DNA of 64,000 bases from Asterias amurensis (GCF_032118995.1 NC_092649.1:20955832-21019831); one strand, 5' to 3'; positions 1 through 10,410 are shown, counted from the first letter of the stretch. Notes: a model not told the origin generated them from the sequence alone. Numbers and translations are program-made.

Positions 1-163
1 ATAGTATAATTAAAGGCATATAATACTAATCCTGAGCATGCTTGTGATAAGTGTTTTCATACAACTTCAGAATACATTTTCATTTGCAAAGATAAATTTG
101 TTCAGTCTTTCAAACAAAATTGCCTGATTACTAAGTTTTTGTTTTCTTTCTTTTGTCTCCAGG
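1..163. other. AT-rich lead-in ending in a splice-acceptor-like site
   Basis: No gene is visible. A pyrimidine tract (about 144-162) ends in CTCCAG at 158-163 and would make a good acceptor for plus-strand sequence to its right. Confidence 0.4.
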
Positions 164-355
164 GGGAGAAAGGTGGTCCTAGCACCAAATTGGCCGTACA
201 GGTGTGCAATTTCACAGATTCCAATTCCGCTGATAAAACCGACATCATTTCTATGTTCCAAGCCACCGACTCATATGAGAATATTGTATGGACATGGTGT
301 TTAGCCACTTCAGGGACGAGCTACTACAACTTCAGCAGACTTCACAAGTTAGGGT
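164..355 (+). CDS. Possible terminal exon fragment, unrecognised
   Basis: After the acceptor at 163 an open frame begins GEKGGPSTKLAVQVCNFT and stays open into the palindromic repeat that starts at 364. GEKG is reminiscent of the GEKGVP stretch of CP2/grainyhead factors, but the rest does not follow that family, so I do not assign it. It could be a last exon of a gene to the left, a 3' untranslated exon, or chance. Only the acceptor and the open frame are seen. Confidence 0.2.
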
Positions 356-363
356 GGGTGGGG

Positions 364-753
364 TTAAAGGAACACGTTGCCTTGGATCGGACGAGTTGGT
401 CAAAACAAAAGCGTTTGTAACCGTTTTTTATATAATGCATATGGTTGGAAAGATGTTTTAAAAGTAGAATACAATGATCCACACAAGTTTGCCTCGAAAT
501 TGCGTGGTTTTCCTTCTACTGTGCGAACTAACACGGTCGGCCATTTATGGGAGTCAAAATTTTGACCCCCATAAATGGCCGACGTGTTAGTCGACGAGGT
601 AAAAGGAAAACCACGCAATTTCGAGGCATGTTTGTGTGGATCATTGTATTCTACTTTTGCAACATCTTTCTACCCATATGCATTTTATAAAAAACGGTTA
701 CAAACGCTTGTCAAAGACCAACTCGACCGATCCAAGGCAATGTGTTCCTTTAA
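364..753. mobile_element. TTAA-flanked palindromic MITE (family A), copy 1
   Basis: Both ends carry TTAA followed inward by AGGAACACGTTGCCTTGG or its complement. The whole 390 bp is one long imperfect inverted repeat that folds on a central near-perfect hairpin (CCATTTATGGGAGTCAAAAT and its complement). There is no coding capacity. TTAA flanks suggest a piggyBac-type target, which is an inference. The same element recurs at 7716, 18324, 27924, 30551, 35773, 52302 and 59438. Confidence 0.85.
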
Positions 754-840
754 CAAAATAGGTCAGGTTTTTTTTTTTGGCGACTATGAGTTATTGACAA
801 AGGTTACGGGCCATATGGGTCCAAACTCAATTCGATTTTA

Positions 841-1044
841 TTGAAATGTTGAAAATATGTGTAAGGAGAAAGATAGGGGAAACTTGAGAGAAAGAGATGA
901 CGAGTTGAATGACAGTTGGCAGGCACTATCTATTGAGGCCATGGAGAGTAAGAGGGAGTTGGTGTTACATACCCCTCCAAGCCCTCTCACCCAGTGGGAA
1001 AGTCCATTCACCCAAAATATGGAATGAGACTGGTGATAGCTATG
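841..1044 (+). repeat. Left copy of a direct repeat flanking the 107-bp array
   Basis: The stretch from about 843 to 955 (GAAATGTTGAAAATATGTG onward) recurs with few changes at 1894-2015. One frame reads a charged, coiled-coil-like peptide including ERDDELNDSWQALSIEA. It is probably part of the same decayed transposon gene as the PHD remnant further right. Confidence 0.6.
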
Positions 1045-1770
1045 TCGACAACCCCGACTGGTTCAAGAAACGTGAAGCAGTACAGGATCTTGCAGACAAT
1101 CAGGAAGATCCTAGGAGGGGTGGAAACACCAAGGCAAATGGCCCATACAACCCCGACTGGTTCAAGAAATGCGAAGCAGACGAGTTGTACAGGATCTTGC
1201 ACACAATCTGGAAGATCCTATGAAGGGTGGAAACACTAAGGCAAATGGCCCGTACAACCCCGACTGGTTCAAGAAATGCGAAGCAGACGAGTTGTACAGG
1301 ATCTTGCACACAATCTGGAAGATCCTATGAAGGGTGGAAACACTAAGGCAAATGGCCCGTACAACCCCGACTGGTTCAAGAAACGCGAAGCAGACGAGTT
1401 GTACAGGATCTTGCAGACAATCTGGAAGATCCTATGAAGGGTGGAAACACCAAGGCAAATGGCCCGTACAACCCCGACTGGTTCAAGAAACGCGAAGCAG
1501 ACGAGTTGTACAGGATCTTGCAGACAATCTGGAAGATCCTATGAAGAGTGGAAACACCAAGGCAAATGGCCCATACAACCCCGACTGGTTCAAGAAATGC
1601 GAAGCAGACGAGTTGTACAGGATCTTGCAGACAATCTGGAAGATCCTATGAAGGGTGGAAACACCAAGGCAAATGGCCCGTACAACCCCGACTGGTTCAA
1701 GAAATGCGAAGCAGACGAGTTGTACAGGATCTTGCACACAATCTGGAAGATCCTAGGAGGGGTGGAAAAT
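1045..1770 (+). repeat. 107-bp minisatellite, about 7 units
   Basis: Units recur every 107 bp (the motif GCAAATGGCCC starts near 1134, 1241, 1348, 1455, 1562 and 1669) with only scattered substitutions; the first unit is about 4 bp short. Because 107 is not a multiple of 3, successive units rotate frame. One frame per unit reads a plausible peptide including NPDWFKKREADELYRIL. The array sits between the two copies of the direct repeat, so it probably expanded inside a transposon-derived coding segment. Confidence 0.9.
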
Positions 1771-1893
1771 GGGAAAAAGGTCAATGGCCCGTACCACCAC
1801 TCAAAAGCTTGTGAGTCAATCTTGCCAATTATATACATCTTACATATAGCTCCACCTGTACTTCACATTATGTAGAGCTGGTTGTTACATTTT

Positions 1894-3001
1894 ATTGAAA
1901 TGTCGAAAATATGTACAAGGAGAAAGATAGGGGAAACCTAGGAGAAAGAGATGACGAGTTGAATGACAGTTGGCAGGCTCTATCTATTGAGGCCTAGGAG
2001 AGTGAGAGGGAGTTGAAGGAGGCCGTGAAAAACCAAAAATATGAAGAGAAGCTGCTCCAAGGTTTCTAATAAGGTCAGGTTGGGTCAGAGAGAAACAGAT
2101 GACTTGTGTTCATATTCTGCATGTGCAGTGGCAGTTATGAAGAGTGTTGTAGAGATGAAGTTGAATGGGTTCAGTGTGATGTGTGTGGGAGTGAAGAGTA
2201 TAATAGTGGATGGTTCCACAAAAATTGTGTAGGACATGACAAACTCGCGTTTTGAATGTCCCGTCTGTAAGGGTGAGGTTTAAAATGTACAGGATGTCAT
2301 CATGAAGCAGGAGGTGATTGTAAGCAGACATAGGGAAATGGTAAGTGGCCTGAAAAAACAAGCGGATGTATCAAAAAAGCGAGCTTAATAAAGTACATGG
2401 GGAAGTCCTGTCAAAAATGGGACCACTGGATGAGAAAATGGGGATATTCTTGAAAACAAACTAGGTATCAAGAAGCAAGCATACCATTCACAATGTTTTG
2501 TGGGAAACCACTGCAAGGTCATCTTGGAGCAGTCTGACAAGATATTAGAAGTGCTTGATGGCTTTCAAGAGCAGGCCGTTTACAATGACGTTTTTTCTAG
2601 GTTCAGGGACATACCGAATCACAGGCAAGACAGGGTCTTTGTCTCTTGCAGAGGTGGAAGACTTGTGTACGAAGTGCTGGGAGTTGGAATGGTGGTTTCC
2701 GGAGACTTTTCCAAATGAACGGATTCCAAAAAAATTGCATTTCCTTCTATGCCATGTTCCCGAGTGTGCCATTTTATGGAACACTGTGGGCCTCCTGAGT
2801 GAACAGGGTACAGAGTCTGCATGCCCAACTCAATGCAGATGAGTGCATCTTTGCCTCTGTGAGAGATGATACAACAAGGGTCAAATTGATGTTTAAACAC
2901 CATGGGCAAAGAATGCTAGCTAATAAGCAACATCTCAAACAGTTCAACGTGTATGTACAAAAGAGAATTGCTCAGGGAGGTTCCAGACTATTGAGAGCGT
3001 A
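1894..3001 (+). pseudogene. Decayed transposon gene with a PHD-finger remnant
   Basis: Reading through frameshifts and stops, the region gives the second copy of the coiled-coil peptide (1894-2040), then a PHD-type zinc-finger remnant near 2163-2275 (WVQCDVCGSEEYNSGW, then FHKNCVGHDK, a frame change, and FECPVCKGEV), then FVGNHCKVILEQSDKILEV and AVYNDVFSRFRDI (2495-2625), and last a block with EQGTESLHAQ (2799-3001). The SEQG-ESxHA type block and the GNHxHxxL block recur in transposon-derived invertebrate genes as I recall them; the exact superfamily is not identified. Several frames are needed, so it is not functional. It is followed by AT-rich DNA to 3340. Confidence 0.6.
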
Positions 3002-3340
3002 AGAAGATGCCAGAAATGCCACAACAAGGCATATTGAGACAATTATTGTTTCCTGTATTTATATTTTATTTGTACAGGTGGAGCTTTATGTAACAGTATT
3101 TGATTATATTGTTTTATGCATTCATTAATTTTTGCATGCAGACAAATTGGATAGCTTTTACATTTATTTTTAAACTCAGTGTTTATAGTCTGAAATTGCC
3201 AGTATGTTTATTATGTCGATACTTTGGAGTGAGAAACTCTGAATATGCCAAAGATCTGTTGTACATTTTTTGTTCGATCAAAAAAATGAAATATTTATGA
3301 TTGATTCAATGTTAATATGAAGTTCAAGTATTTATAAGTA
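3002..3340. other. AT-rich spacer
   Basis: No open frame of note and no repeat that I can match within the window. Confidence 0.5.
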
Positions 3341-3600
3341 CGAGAAGATCGCAAATGCAGAGTGGCCAGAAGTAATACTGGCAATGAAGGAGGAGCTACC
3401 CAACATCTGCTGTCAGGTTGACCTTGAGGAGACCATCCCAGCCAGTTAAATATGGCTTTAGCAGACTCAAGCTGCTCAAGACAGTACAGCCAAGATTAAG
3501 AGATGGCCCTGTTACAGGTCAGTTGACTATCATGCTATACACTCACTCCATTGAGAAGTTTGACCCCATGCGCTTTTCAGCACACAAGATTGAGGGATGA
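3341..3600 (+). pseudogene. hAT transposase C-terminal remnant, copy 1
   Basis: The translated pieces ANAEWPEVILAMKEELPNIC, then FSRLKLLKTVQPRLRDGPVT and QLTIMLYTHSIEKFDP, follow the hAT-family C-terminal dimerisation domain (xxAERxFSxLKxLKTxxR...LNxLxMLxI). The A-E-R part is deleted (the sequence reads into a stop after IPAS). The rest of the transposase is missing. Confidence 0.6.
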
Positions 3601-3960
3601 CCTCAGTTACTGATCAACTGATCCAAACATGCAAAGTGGTCAGAAATAATCCTGACAATAAAGGAGGAGCTGCCCAATATATGCTGTCAGGTTAACCTTA
3701 AGGAAACTGTCCCAGCCAGTTCGGCTGATGCAGAACGTAGCTTTAACAGACTCAAAGTGCTCAAGATAGTACAGTGAACACGATTGAGAGATGGCTCTGT
3801 TACAGATCAGCTGACTGTCAAGCTGCACACCGGCTACATTGAGACGTTCAACCTCATGCCCGCAATAGATTTGTGGGTAAATGCAGGAGTACGAGCACGG
3901 CGCATTGCTGGGTCAAAAAAAGGATGAAGACAGGTCACAGAAGAATATCGAATGGCAGCG
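3601..3960 (+). pseudogene. hAT transposase C-terminal remnant, tandem copy 2
   Basis: A second, more decayed copy of the same segment. Here SADAERSFNRLKVLKIVQ is preserved at about 3720-3776, followed by QLTVKLHTGYIETFN and then AIDLWVNAGVRARRIAGSKK. Stops and indels separate these pieces. The two copies are head-to-tail, so the fragment was duplicated after it had lost its transposase body. Confidence 0.6.
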
Positions 3961-4286
3961 GGCTGGAATGGCAATAGGGCTGCTTGGGCTCATGCGTGTA
4001 AGATTGAGTATGGCTGGCAATAGAGAATTCTGTCATAATTTAACTGACTACATTCAGGGATTCGAGTCATTTTAAAGTTTGCCTTGGCACAGTAAGTTAG
4101 TTGAGGCAGGCTTATGCAAGTGAAAAAAGAAGAGAGGCAAATCGCAAGACAAAGACAGAAATACAAGTAGAGGCTAAAACAAAAAGCAGAAAAACTGAAA
4201 CAACTTCAACAAAGCCTACGTATTTGTCTGAGACTCGTCGGGAATGTTGTTTGAAATCTACATCAATAAGTTGAGTAAATTGTGAC
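3961..4286. other. Unassigned spacer
   Basis: Contains a short open frame ending at 4075 and a Lys/Glu-rich stretch at 4110-4200. Neither resembles a known family. Confidence 0.4.
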
Positions 4287-4660
4287 CTTTTAGGCCTACC
4301 CAGATCTCATAACTCAATATGCTCCTTCACGCAGTAACCTTAGATCAGCTGATCAATGTCTCCTCGTAGAACACATGGCAAAGAACACATGGAGAGCACG
4401 ATCTTTCTTGGTTACTGTGTGGAAGGTCTGGAATAGTCTTCGTTACCACATCAGGACTGCTAATACGACATCTTCTTTTATAACTGCCCTCAAAACTCAC
4501 CTCTTTGAAGTTAAATGTTCACTCAGCAATTCTCAACACACTTCTCTCTATTCCTGTTTTTTAACTGTTAATTTGTATCATAAGTGAGCACCATGAGCGA
4601 GCGCCATGAGTACCTTGGGTGGCAGATACCAACGCTTTATAAGACTCCATTATTACTATG
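4287..4660 (+). mobile_element. 5'-truncated LINE: reverse-transcriptase C-terminal end plus 3' tail
   Basis: The frame reads YAPSRSNLRSADQCLLVE, then RARSFLVTVWKVWNSLRYHI and ALKTHLFEVKC. This is the pattern that ends ORF2 of CR1/L2-like non-LTR elements (S-LRS-D--LL ... GDRAFS-AAP-LWNSLP ... FK--LKTHLF). The tail at 4587-4660 (GAGTACCTTGGGTGGCAGAT, then TTTATAAGACTCCATTATT) closely resembles the tail of tRNA-SINEs at 43049-43115 and, inverted, at 61130-61185. Confidence 0.75.
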
Positions 4661-5712
4661 ATTACCCATGGGGGTGTCAGATGGAATTCAGTATTGCTCC
4701 ATTCAGCCCTTTTCTCTCTTTCCCTTCACACCAAATGTTTCAAGGAAAATATTCATTTATAACAAATATAAATTTTAAATCCATAACTTATAAATTGCAC
4801 ACACACCGGTGGACTGAAAGGGGCGCATAAATTGTACAATGTAATTTGTAACAATAGTACATAAATCCACTTGTAGATATTGACACATACACATACTAGA
4901 TAAGGAGGGAATTCAGTTAACAATGTAATGCAAAAAGGAAAGTTACGAACAAAATAAAACAAAACATAAAACACAACATAATGGCAGTGAGCACTTGAAT
5001 ACATGTAGGCCTACCATGTCACTTGAATACCATGGGCTGTAAATATTGAATTATCACAAATAAAGATGTCATAATTCATTTCATTTTAATGGTTTACATG
5101 GAATGCTTTGATATTTCGAAGGATTAGAGTTGGTTTGAAAGTGTCTTTGAATATTTGATTTTAAAATTCAGGAAAAACCTTATTTAAAACCTGGGGCTTT
5201 GGACAAACATAAACCTGATTCTTTCGAACAAACTATTTTGAAGGAAATACTTGAGCAAAATTGTTTTTTTAAAAGATGTTATGTACAAACCAGCACGACC
5301 AATGGGTCTATTTCAAATTCAACAAGCAAGTTGTTTTTAAATTTCCTTGAATATAAAAAACACAACTTTGAAAAACAGGTCTTGGTTTGGTTTATTTACA
5401 TTTATGCAGCATTCAAAGTGCATGTTTTTTACAACTAATTTTGATCAATTGGCAATTGATACACCGCTGTACACATTGCATTTTCAGCAACCAACAAAAC
5501 CTTAAAATGGACTTTAAATTCAGCATTTAATGAATGCATTGTCCAAACATATTTCAGGTTAATGACAAAAATCTGGAAAGTTTTAGGAACAACTATACAT
5601 AAACAGTAAACTTGAGGGTAAATCTCTTTTGCCTGAGTGACCACAACGGCTCTTTTCAGAGCAAACACTCCCACAAAGAGATTTACTAATAGTTGTACCT
5701 CCCAGTTTACTA
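4661..5712. other. AT-rich intergenic DNA
   Basis: No gene or matched repeat that I can defend. The short open frames here have no family-like features. Confidence 0.5.
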
Positions 5713-5718
5713 TTTATT
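5713..5718 (-). promoter_or_regulatory. Polyadenylation signal of the death-domain gene
   Basis: TTTATT on the plus strand is AATAAA on the minus strand, about 40 bases after the TGA stop at 5756-5758. Confidence 0.6.
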
Positions 5719-5755
5719 TATAGTTTCTTCCTTTTTATCCACACCATGGAGAGCT

Positions 5756-6063
5756 TCAAACAGTACTAGGAAAGTACTTGTCAACGGAACGAGCTAACCT
5801 GACCAGTTTACAGCATTCCAAACCTTGTTGGAGGCAGTCCAACATCGTTGTCCTATCACCCTGCTCAGGGTGCTCCCTCCACCATCTCGTCAAGACAGCC
5901 AATGTCTTGTCAGACGTTGTACCTTGACACTCCTCTAAACTCTTGATGTCTGACTCTAAGGTTGGGCATTCTGTCATCGGCAACAGGCGGGCAATCTTCT
6001 TCCATTCGGTTGTCTGCGCAATCAGCTTAGCCACGGTTTGTAGTGACTCGGTGGGAATTGAAC
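5756..6063 (-). CDS. Death-domain gene, terminal coding exon
   Basis: Acceptor CATGTTCCAG, then SSIPTESLQTVAKLIAQT onward. An apparent ATG at 6088 lies upstream of the acceptor and directly after a TAA, so it is not the start. The exon holds the whole death-domain-like region and ends DKYFPSTV then TGA. Confidence 0.8.
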
Positions 6064-9000
6064 CTGGAACATGAAGTGGATCGTCCATTTAACTAGGTGT
6101 TTTTTTTCCACTCTTATTTACGGTACTATTCCCTGAAACCTACAGTTCCTTTGACCAGCAGCTGATTTCACAAAACACTAGGACTAATCCTATCTTGAGT
6201 TAGGCGTCCTAACTTAGAATGGGTTCAATGCGTCCTAATATCGATGGTAACGGAACTTAACTTGTTGTAATTCCTAAGATTAATCCTTTGTTTGCTGAAA
6301 TCGACGGCTATTTTATTTGATCCACCCCTGCACTAACTTATCCTGCACAGCAAAAGGGCACCATTTGCAGTACCAGCGAAGACAAAATAAAAATATTAAA
6401 CGTAAATAATGAACAGTTAAAGGTAGTGGACACTACTGGTAATTACTCAAAATAATTATCAGCAAAAAACCTTACTTGGTAACGAGTAATGGGGAGAGAT
6501 GGATAGTATAAAACATTGTGAGAAACGGCTCCCTCTGCAGTGACTCAGTTTTCGAAAGTAGTTTTCCCAATTTTGATTTCGAGACCTCAAGTTTAGAACT
6601 TGAGGTCTTGAAATCAATCATCTAAAAGCACACAACTTCGTGTGACAAGGGCGTTTTTTTTCTTTCATAGTTATCTCGCAACTCAGACAACCAATCGAGC
6701 TCAAATTTTCACAGGTTTGTCATGTTATGCATATGTTGATATACAGCAAGTGAGAAGACTGGTCTTTGACAATTACCAATAGTGTCAAAGATCAGGCCTG
6801 ATAGTATGGAGGACACAGAAGCCATGCCCTAGTTTGTCTTGGTGGGTAAATAATCTGGAAGATACAAAGGCTATAAATGTATAAATACTTACTAGTAGCA
6901 CTGTCAGTTTGTGAGGATTGACGACTGGCCCACTGTAACGCATGTTGCTTCTCCTGCCCACCCTTGTGCACTGAAACAACACGGCACAAAACAATATTGA
7001 TTAGGATAACAAAACAATTTAAGAAACCTACGTATCTTCAGGACTGGAAGTACACATTATGTTGCCCTGGGGCCGATTTCACGAAGAGCCAATATTGATT
7101 TTAACTGCAAATCAATTGCAGTTGCTTAGTAAAGTGTGATGCTGGTCACAACATGAATCACTATGTAATAGTGAAAATTGGTCTTGCGATGAACTTTATT
7201 GCATTGTGAAATCGGCCCCTGGCCTTGGCCATGGTGCCTCTTCCCAAAAAGTTCCCATAGATTTAATGCCCTTTGTAAACATGCCATCACTCTCCTGAAA
7301 TTCCAGGCCTATATGACATTAGAAGAATGATGAAGATCAAATGATGAAATAAGCTCACTGATGCTTCTATAAAAAAAGAAATTACATGAAAAATTATATT
7401 TTATAAGTTGAGCGGTTTGGTGCATATTGAAGTGAAATGTCTTTTTAAATTATTTTATTTTATGACAGATTGCCCAACACCACAAGGCTGGATGGCCACT
7501 TCAAGGTGAGGGCTACGTTGAACTTATTTGGGCAATCGACCCAAATCAACTGTCACCAGGGGAATGCTGCAACCTACTCCTGTGTCTGAAACATGGTTAC
7601 CCTCTTCACAGTCGGTCAGGATGTAGGCATTGTCATCCACTACATGTAGGAGCCTGGATGGTAGAGCAGAATGCACTACATGCACCCTTCCAACCTTTTT
7701 ATGAAACATTTATGGTTAAAGGAACACGTTGCCTTGGATCGGTCGAGTTGGTCTTTGAAAAGCGTTTTGTGACCGTTTGTTATAAAATGCATATGGTTAG
7801 AAAGATGATTTAAAAGTAGAATACAATGATACACAAATACACAAATATGCCTCGAAATTGCACGGTTTTCTTTTTACCTCGTCCAATAAGACGGTCGACC
7901 ATTTATGGGAGTCAAAATTTTGACTCCCATAAATGGCCGACCGTGATAGTTCGCGACGTAAAACGAAAACCGTGAAATTTTGAGTGATACTTGTGTGGAT
8001 CATTATATTCTACTTTTAAAACATCTTTCTAACTGTATACATTTCATAACAAACGGTTTCAAACTCTTTTTATAGACCAACTCGTCCGATCCAAGGCAAC
8101 GTGTTCCTTTAAGTGCCTCGCTCAAGAACACAACTGTCGTGACCAGGGCCCAATTTCATGGCCCTGCTTACCGCCGCTTTTCTACGCTAGCCTTGTAAGC
8201 GTAGAATGCCTAGTAACGTGGAGTACGCATGGGCAGAAGCCCAAATTCGCCGCTAACCTGTGAAATACGCTTGCCGTAAGCACAGAATTCCCTGCTTCCG
8301 TAAGGGCCGATTCTGTGCTTACGGTAAGCAGAGCCATGAAATTGGGCCCAGGTATTGAACCCACATTCTGCTGCTGACAACACCAGAGCTACATGTAGGG
8401 TTGAGTGCAAGGAGACATTACAAATGAATTAAAATAAGTGTACACATTTAAAACAATGTGTTCAACAACTTACAGTGGAAGGTGCAGTTGTTTGGAGAAT
8501 CAAATATTAAGTTCCCTTTCCCTGATACTTGATACTGTGTTGGTGACAGAACAGTCTGGTTGTATTGCACTTCTGTTGAAAGGGAAAAATACATTACATT
8601 ATTCACATTGTTTCATAATAATTCCAAATGGCAACACAGATAAGGAACTACTATAGATAATTTGCAATAGACGCCATCTTTACAGGCAATTTGCATTTTG
8701 GCTTCAGTCAAGTGCTCAGTTTATTTACGCAACCACGCTATTAACTAACCAATCAGGCAACGAGTTTTGTGAAATGTGCGCGTGCTGCACGCCATTCTTG
8801 AGCAAAATGCAAGGCTGTGTGTTCCAAATTGCCCACAAAGATGGCCGATTTACATCATGTGGGGACTATCTATAGAGTGACTTCATGAACTACCCCATAT
8901 TTGTGGGCGTTTGAAAGTCAGCACGTGACAAGCGCATGCTTCAGATGTACTGTATACAAATACAAAGTATGTGCAAGGTTTTGCGTACTTTCAGTTTAAA

Positions 9001-10349
9001 AACTCGCCTGTTTCTTCTTTAAATGCTTACAGATAAGACCCCCCATGTTTTTGCTAAACATGTAAAAAACCAAGCACAATAAAAAGCTCTAGAAACAGCA
9101 CAAGAGCTAAAAGTTAACCCCAAATCGTTTATAATTAACCCAGTCAGTTTCTTAGGCATGATATTTTGTCCTAAAAGCAGGAACAATTCATTGGGTACAA
9201 GAGGTGACATACACGCAAACATAGTGTAAGCTTAAAGGCCCGGTCCCAGTGCAACGATAACGAGAACGATAACGACGCAAACAGAACGCAGTCCATTGGT
9301 TGAATAGGTGTGTGCGAATTCTGCAAGGAACAATTCAACCAGTAGAATGCGTTCTCTCTGCGTTGTGATCGTTATCGTTTTCGTTATCGCTGCAGTGTGA
9401 CTCGGCCTTTACAAAGGCAAACAAATCAAAAATCAAACTGCATGTTTATACCTTGTTGAATATTTGTTGACATCTTCTGTCTCTTCATCCTTAACGTTTG
9501 GTCCTCCTCTATTTGCTCATCACATGACGTCTTCCTCTTACCGACCTCCCCTTCCACAGGTTTATTTGATGAACCAAATGGTTTACTGTTTGACGCAAGC
9601 CCACCCTGCAAAGTGGATGATGCACTAGCACACTGATGATATATTGCACTTGGAGATTCTTCATGGTGGCCCATATAATTGTGACTTATTGCAGTCGGCT
9701 GGCAGCTTAACCCTGGTGATTCCTTAAGCTTCGGGTCTGATACAAACTTCAGCCCTGCAGAATCAATGGGTTTCGGATAATACTGACTGTTTGATAACGC
9801 TGTGGGATGCTCAGTAAGACTGAAGTTTGGTACCACTCGGCCCTGATCCGTTTCGTCGGTCCCAATACTTGATGGCAACTCGTCTCTGTGATATCTCATA
9901 ATCGAACAATCAGATGAACTTATGGCAGTGTTAGAAAGATTTATTTGAGAATCAAACTCCTTTGTGGAACTCAAATCTCCACACTGCGTCTCCCTACGAC
10001 TCTTTTCATAGTCAATATGATGCTGACAAGACCCGTCCCCATGAATGCTTGGGCTTTCGCAGTATCCCTCATCTTTTGGAGTGGGACTCAATGTTTTTTC
10101 TTGAGCTTTAGTGGCAGTAGTAGAAGTCAATGAGGGAAAACTTGCAGACAAAGCATTTTCAAATGGCTTTGTACCAATCTCTCCAGGAAATGAAGATTCA
10201 AGATTGTTATTACAGTTATTCAAAGTTCCCTTCTCGTTCTTCACTCTCTCATACATGAAACTCTCATCTTGACCAGGAACTGGCAGCGCGAGGCTACGAT
10301 TCCCTCCAACATAGTCTTGCTGAGGGCCGAAGCAATCTGCTTCATCCAT
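5756..10349 (-). CDS. Death-domain protein of unknown function, 427 residues, 3 exons
   Basis: Exons 10349-9452, 6970-6893 and 6063-5756 join with matching phase (each junction splits a codon after its first base) to give 427 residues and a TGA stop. Residues 1-300 are Ser/Thr/Pro-rich and low in predicted structure, with basic clusters (GKRKTS, RMKRQK) near 275-295 that could be a nuclear signal. Residues about 330-415 look like a death domain: an alpha-helical pattern with TEWKKIARLLP, DIKSLEECQG, VLTRWWREHPEQGDRTTMLD and CLQQGLECC. Death domains mediate helical self- or partner assembly in apoptotic and innate-immune signalling; the partner here is unknown. The ATG is chosen because an in-frame TGA lies just upstream. 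Extra exons with symmetric phase cannot be excluded. No orthologue recognised. Confidence 0.75.
6170..6310. mobile_element. Foldback hairpin element (family F), copy in intron
   Basis: Begins GATTTCACAAAACACTAGG and ends TTTGCTGAAATCGAC, with TCCTAA/TTAGGA pairs folding inward. Related hairpins lie at 41996-42135, 47642-47760 and 54771-54900. Confidence 0.6.
6417..6787. mobile_element. TTAA-type MITE (family B), copy 1
   Basis: Starts TTAAAGGTAGTGGACACTAC and ends GACAATTACCAATAGTGTC. The interior has the pair CGAGACCTCAAG / CTTGAGGTCTTG. It belongs to a family of about 380 bp with ends TTAAAGGCAGTGGACACTAT and its complement. Confidence 0.75.
6893..6970 (-). CDS. Death-domain gene, middle exon (78 bp)
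   Basis: Acceptor GTTGTTTCAG and donor GTAAGTATT are both strong. It adds 26 residues beginning VHKGGQEKQHALQW. At 78 bp with both junctions in phase 1 it could be skipped without breaking the frame. Confidence 0.7.
7070..7222. mobile_element. Small hairpin MITE
   Basis: Ends GGGGCCGATTTCAC and GTGAAATCGGCCCC are perfect complements. The interior is unique and non-coding. Confidence 0.65.
7716..8112. mobile_element. Palindromic MITE family A, copy 2
   Basis: TTAA at both ends and the same 390-bp foldback structure as copy 1. It sits inside the SINE. Confidence 0.85.
8143..8352. mobile_element. Hairpin MITE with GGGCCCAATTTCATGG ends
   Basis: CAGGGCCCAATTTCATGG and its near complement CATGAAATTGGGCCCAGG bound 210 bp that contain further paired stretches (CTTACGGTAAGCAGAG and relatives). 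It is inserted in the SINE. Confidence 0.7.
9232..9412. mobile_element. MITE family E
   Basis: Left end TTAAAGGCCCGGTCCCAGTG, right end GTGTGACTCGGCCTTTA. Inside, AACGATAACGAGAACGATAA pairs with GATCGTTATCGTTTTCGTTA. Confidence 0.7.
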
Positions 10350-10410
10350 TGTCAGTATCCTCTCTCAGCTTCCTTCCTCTAGAATACCCTCTAAAAGGAC
10401 GTCAAGCTTC
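9452..10410 (-). CDS. Death-domain gene, first coding exon
   Basis: Coding from ATG at 10349 to 9452, ending CAACAAG before the donor GTATAA. The exon probably begins at 10410, after a minus-strand acceptor reading CATATTACAG, which leaves about 60 bases of 5' untranslated sequence. It encodes the disordered part, starting MDEADCFGPQQDYVGG. Confidence 0.8.

Larger units (their letters stand above)
7482..8395 (-). mobile_element. tRNA-derived SINE broken by two insertions
   Basis: The SINE body (from GGATGGCCACTTCAAG at 7491 to 7715) resumes at 8113-8142 (CTCAAGAACACAACTGTC) and again at 8353-8395 (TATTGAACCCACATTCTGCT, the tRNA B-box region in reverse). A family A MITE (7716-8112) and a GGGCCC hairpin (8143-8352) separate the parts. 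The alignment partner is the copy at 23733-24235. Confidence 0.7.

Noticed and set aside
139..420. Grainyhead/CP2-like exon (GEKG motif)
   Set aside because: Only four residues agree; the following residues do not fit the family and the frame runs into a MITE.
575..844. Open frames of 60-120 codons starting MIHTS/MIHTN at several loci
   Set aside because: All lie in the palindromic family A MITE (364, 7716, 27924, 30551, 35773, 52302, 59438) and reflect its sequence, not genes.
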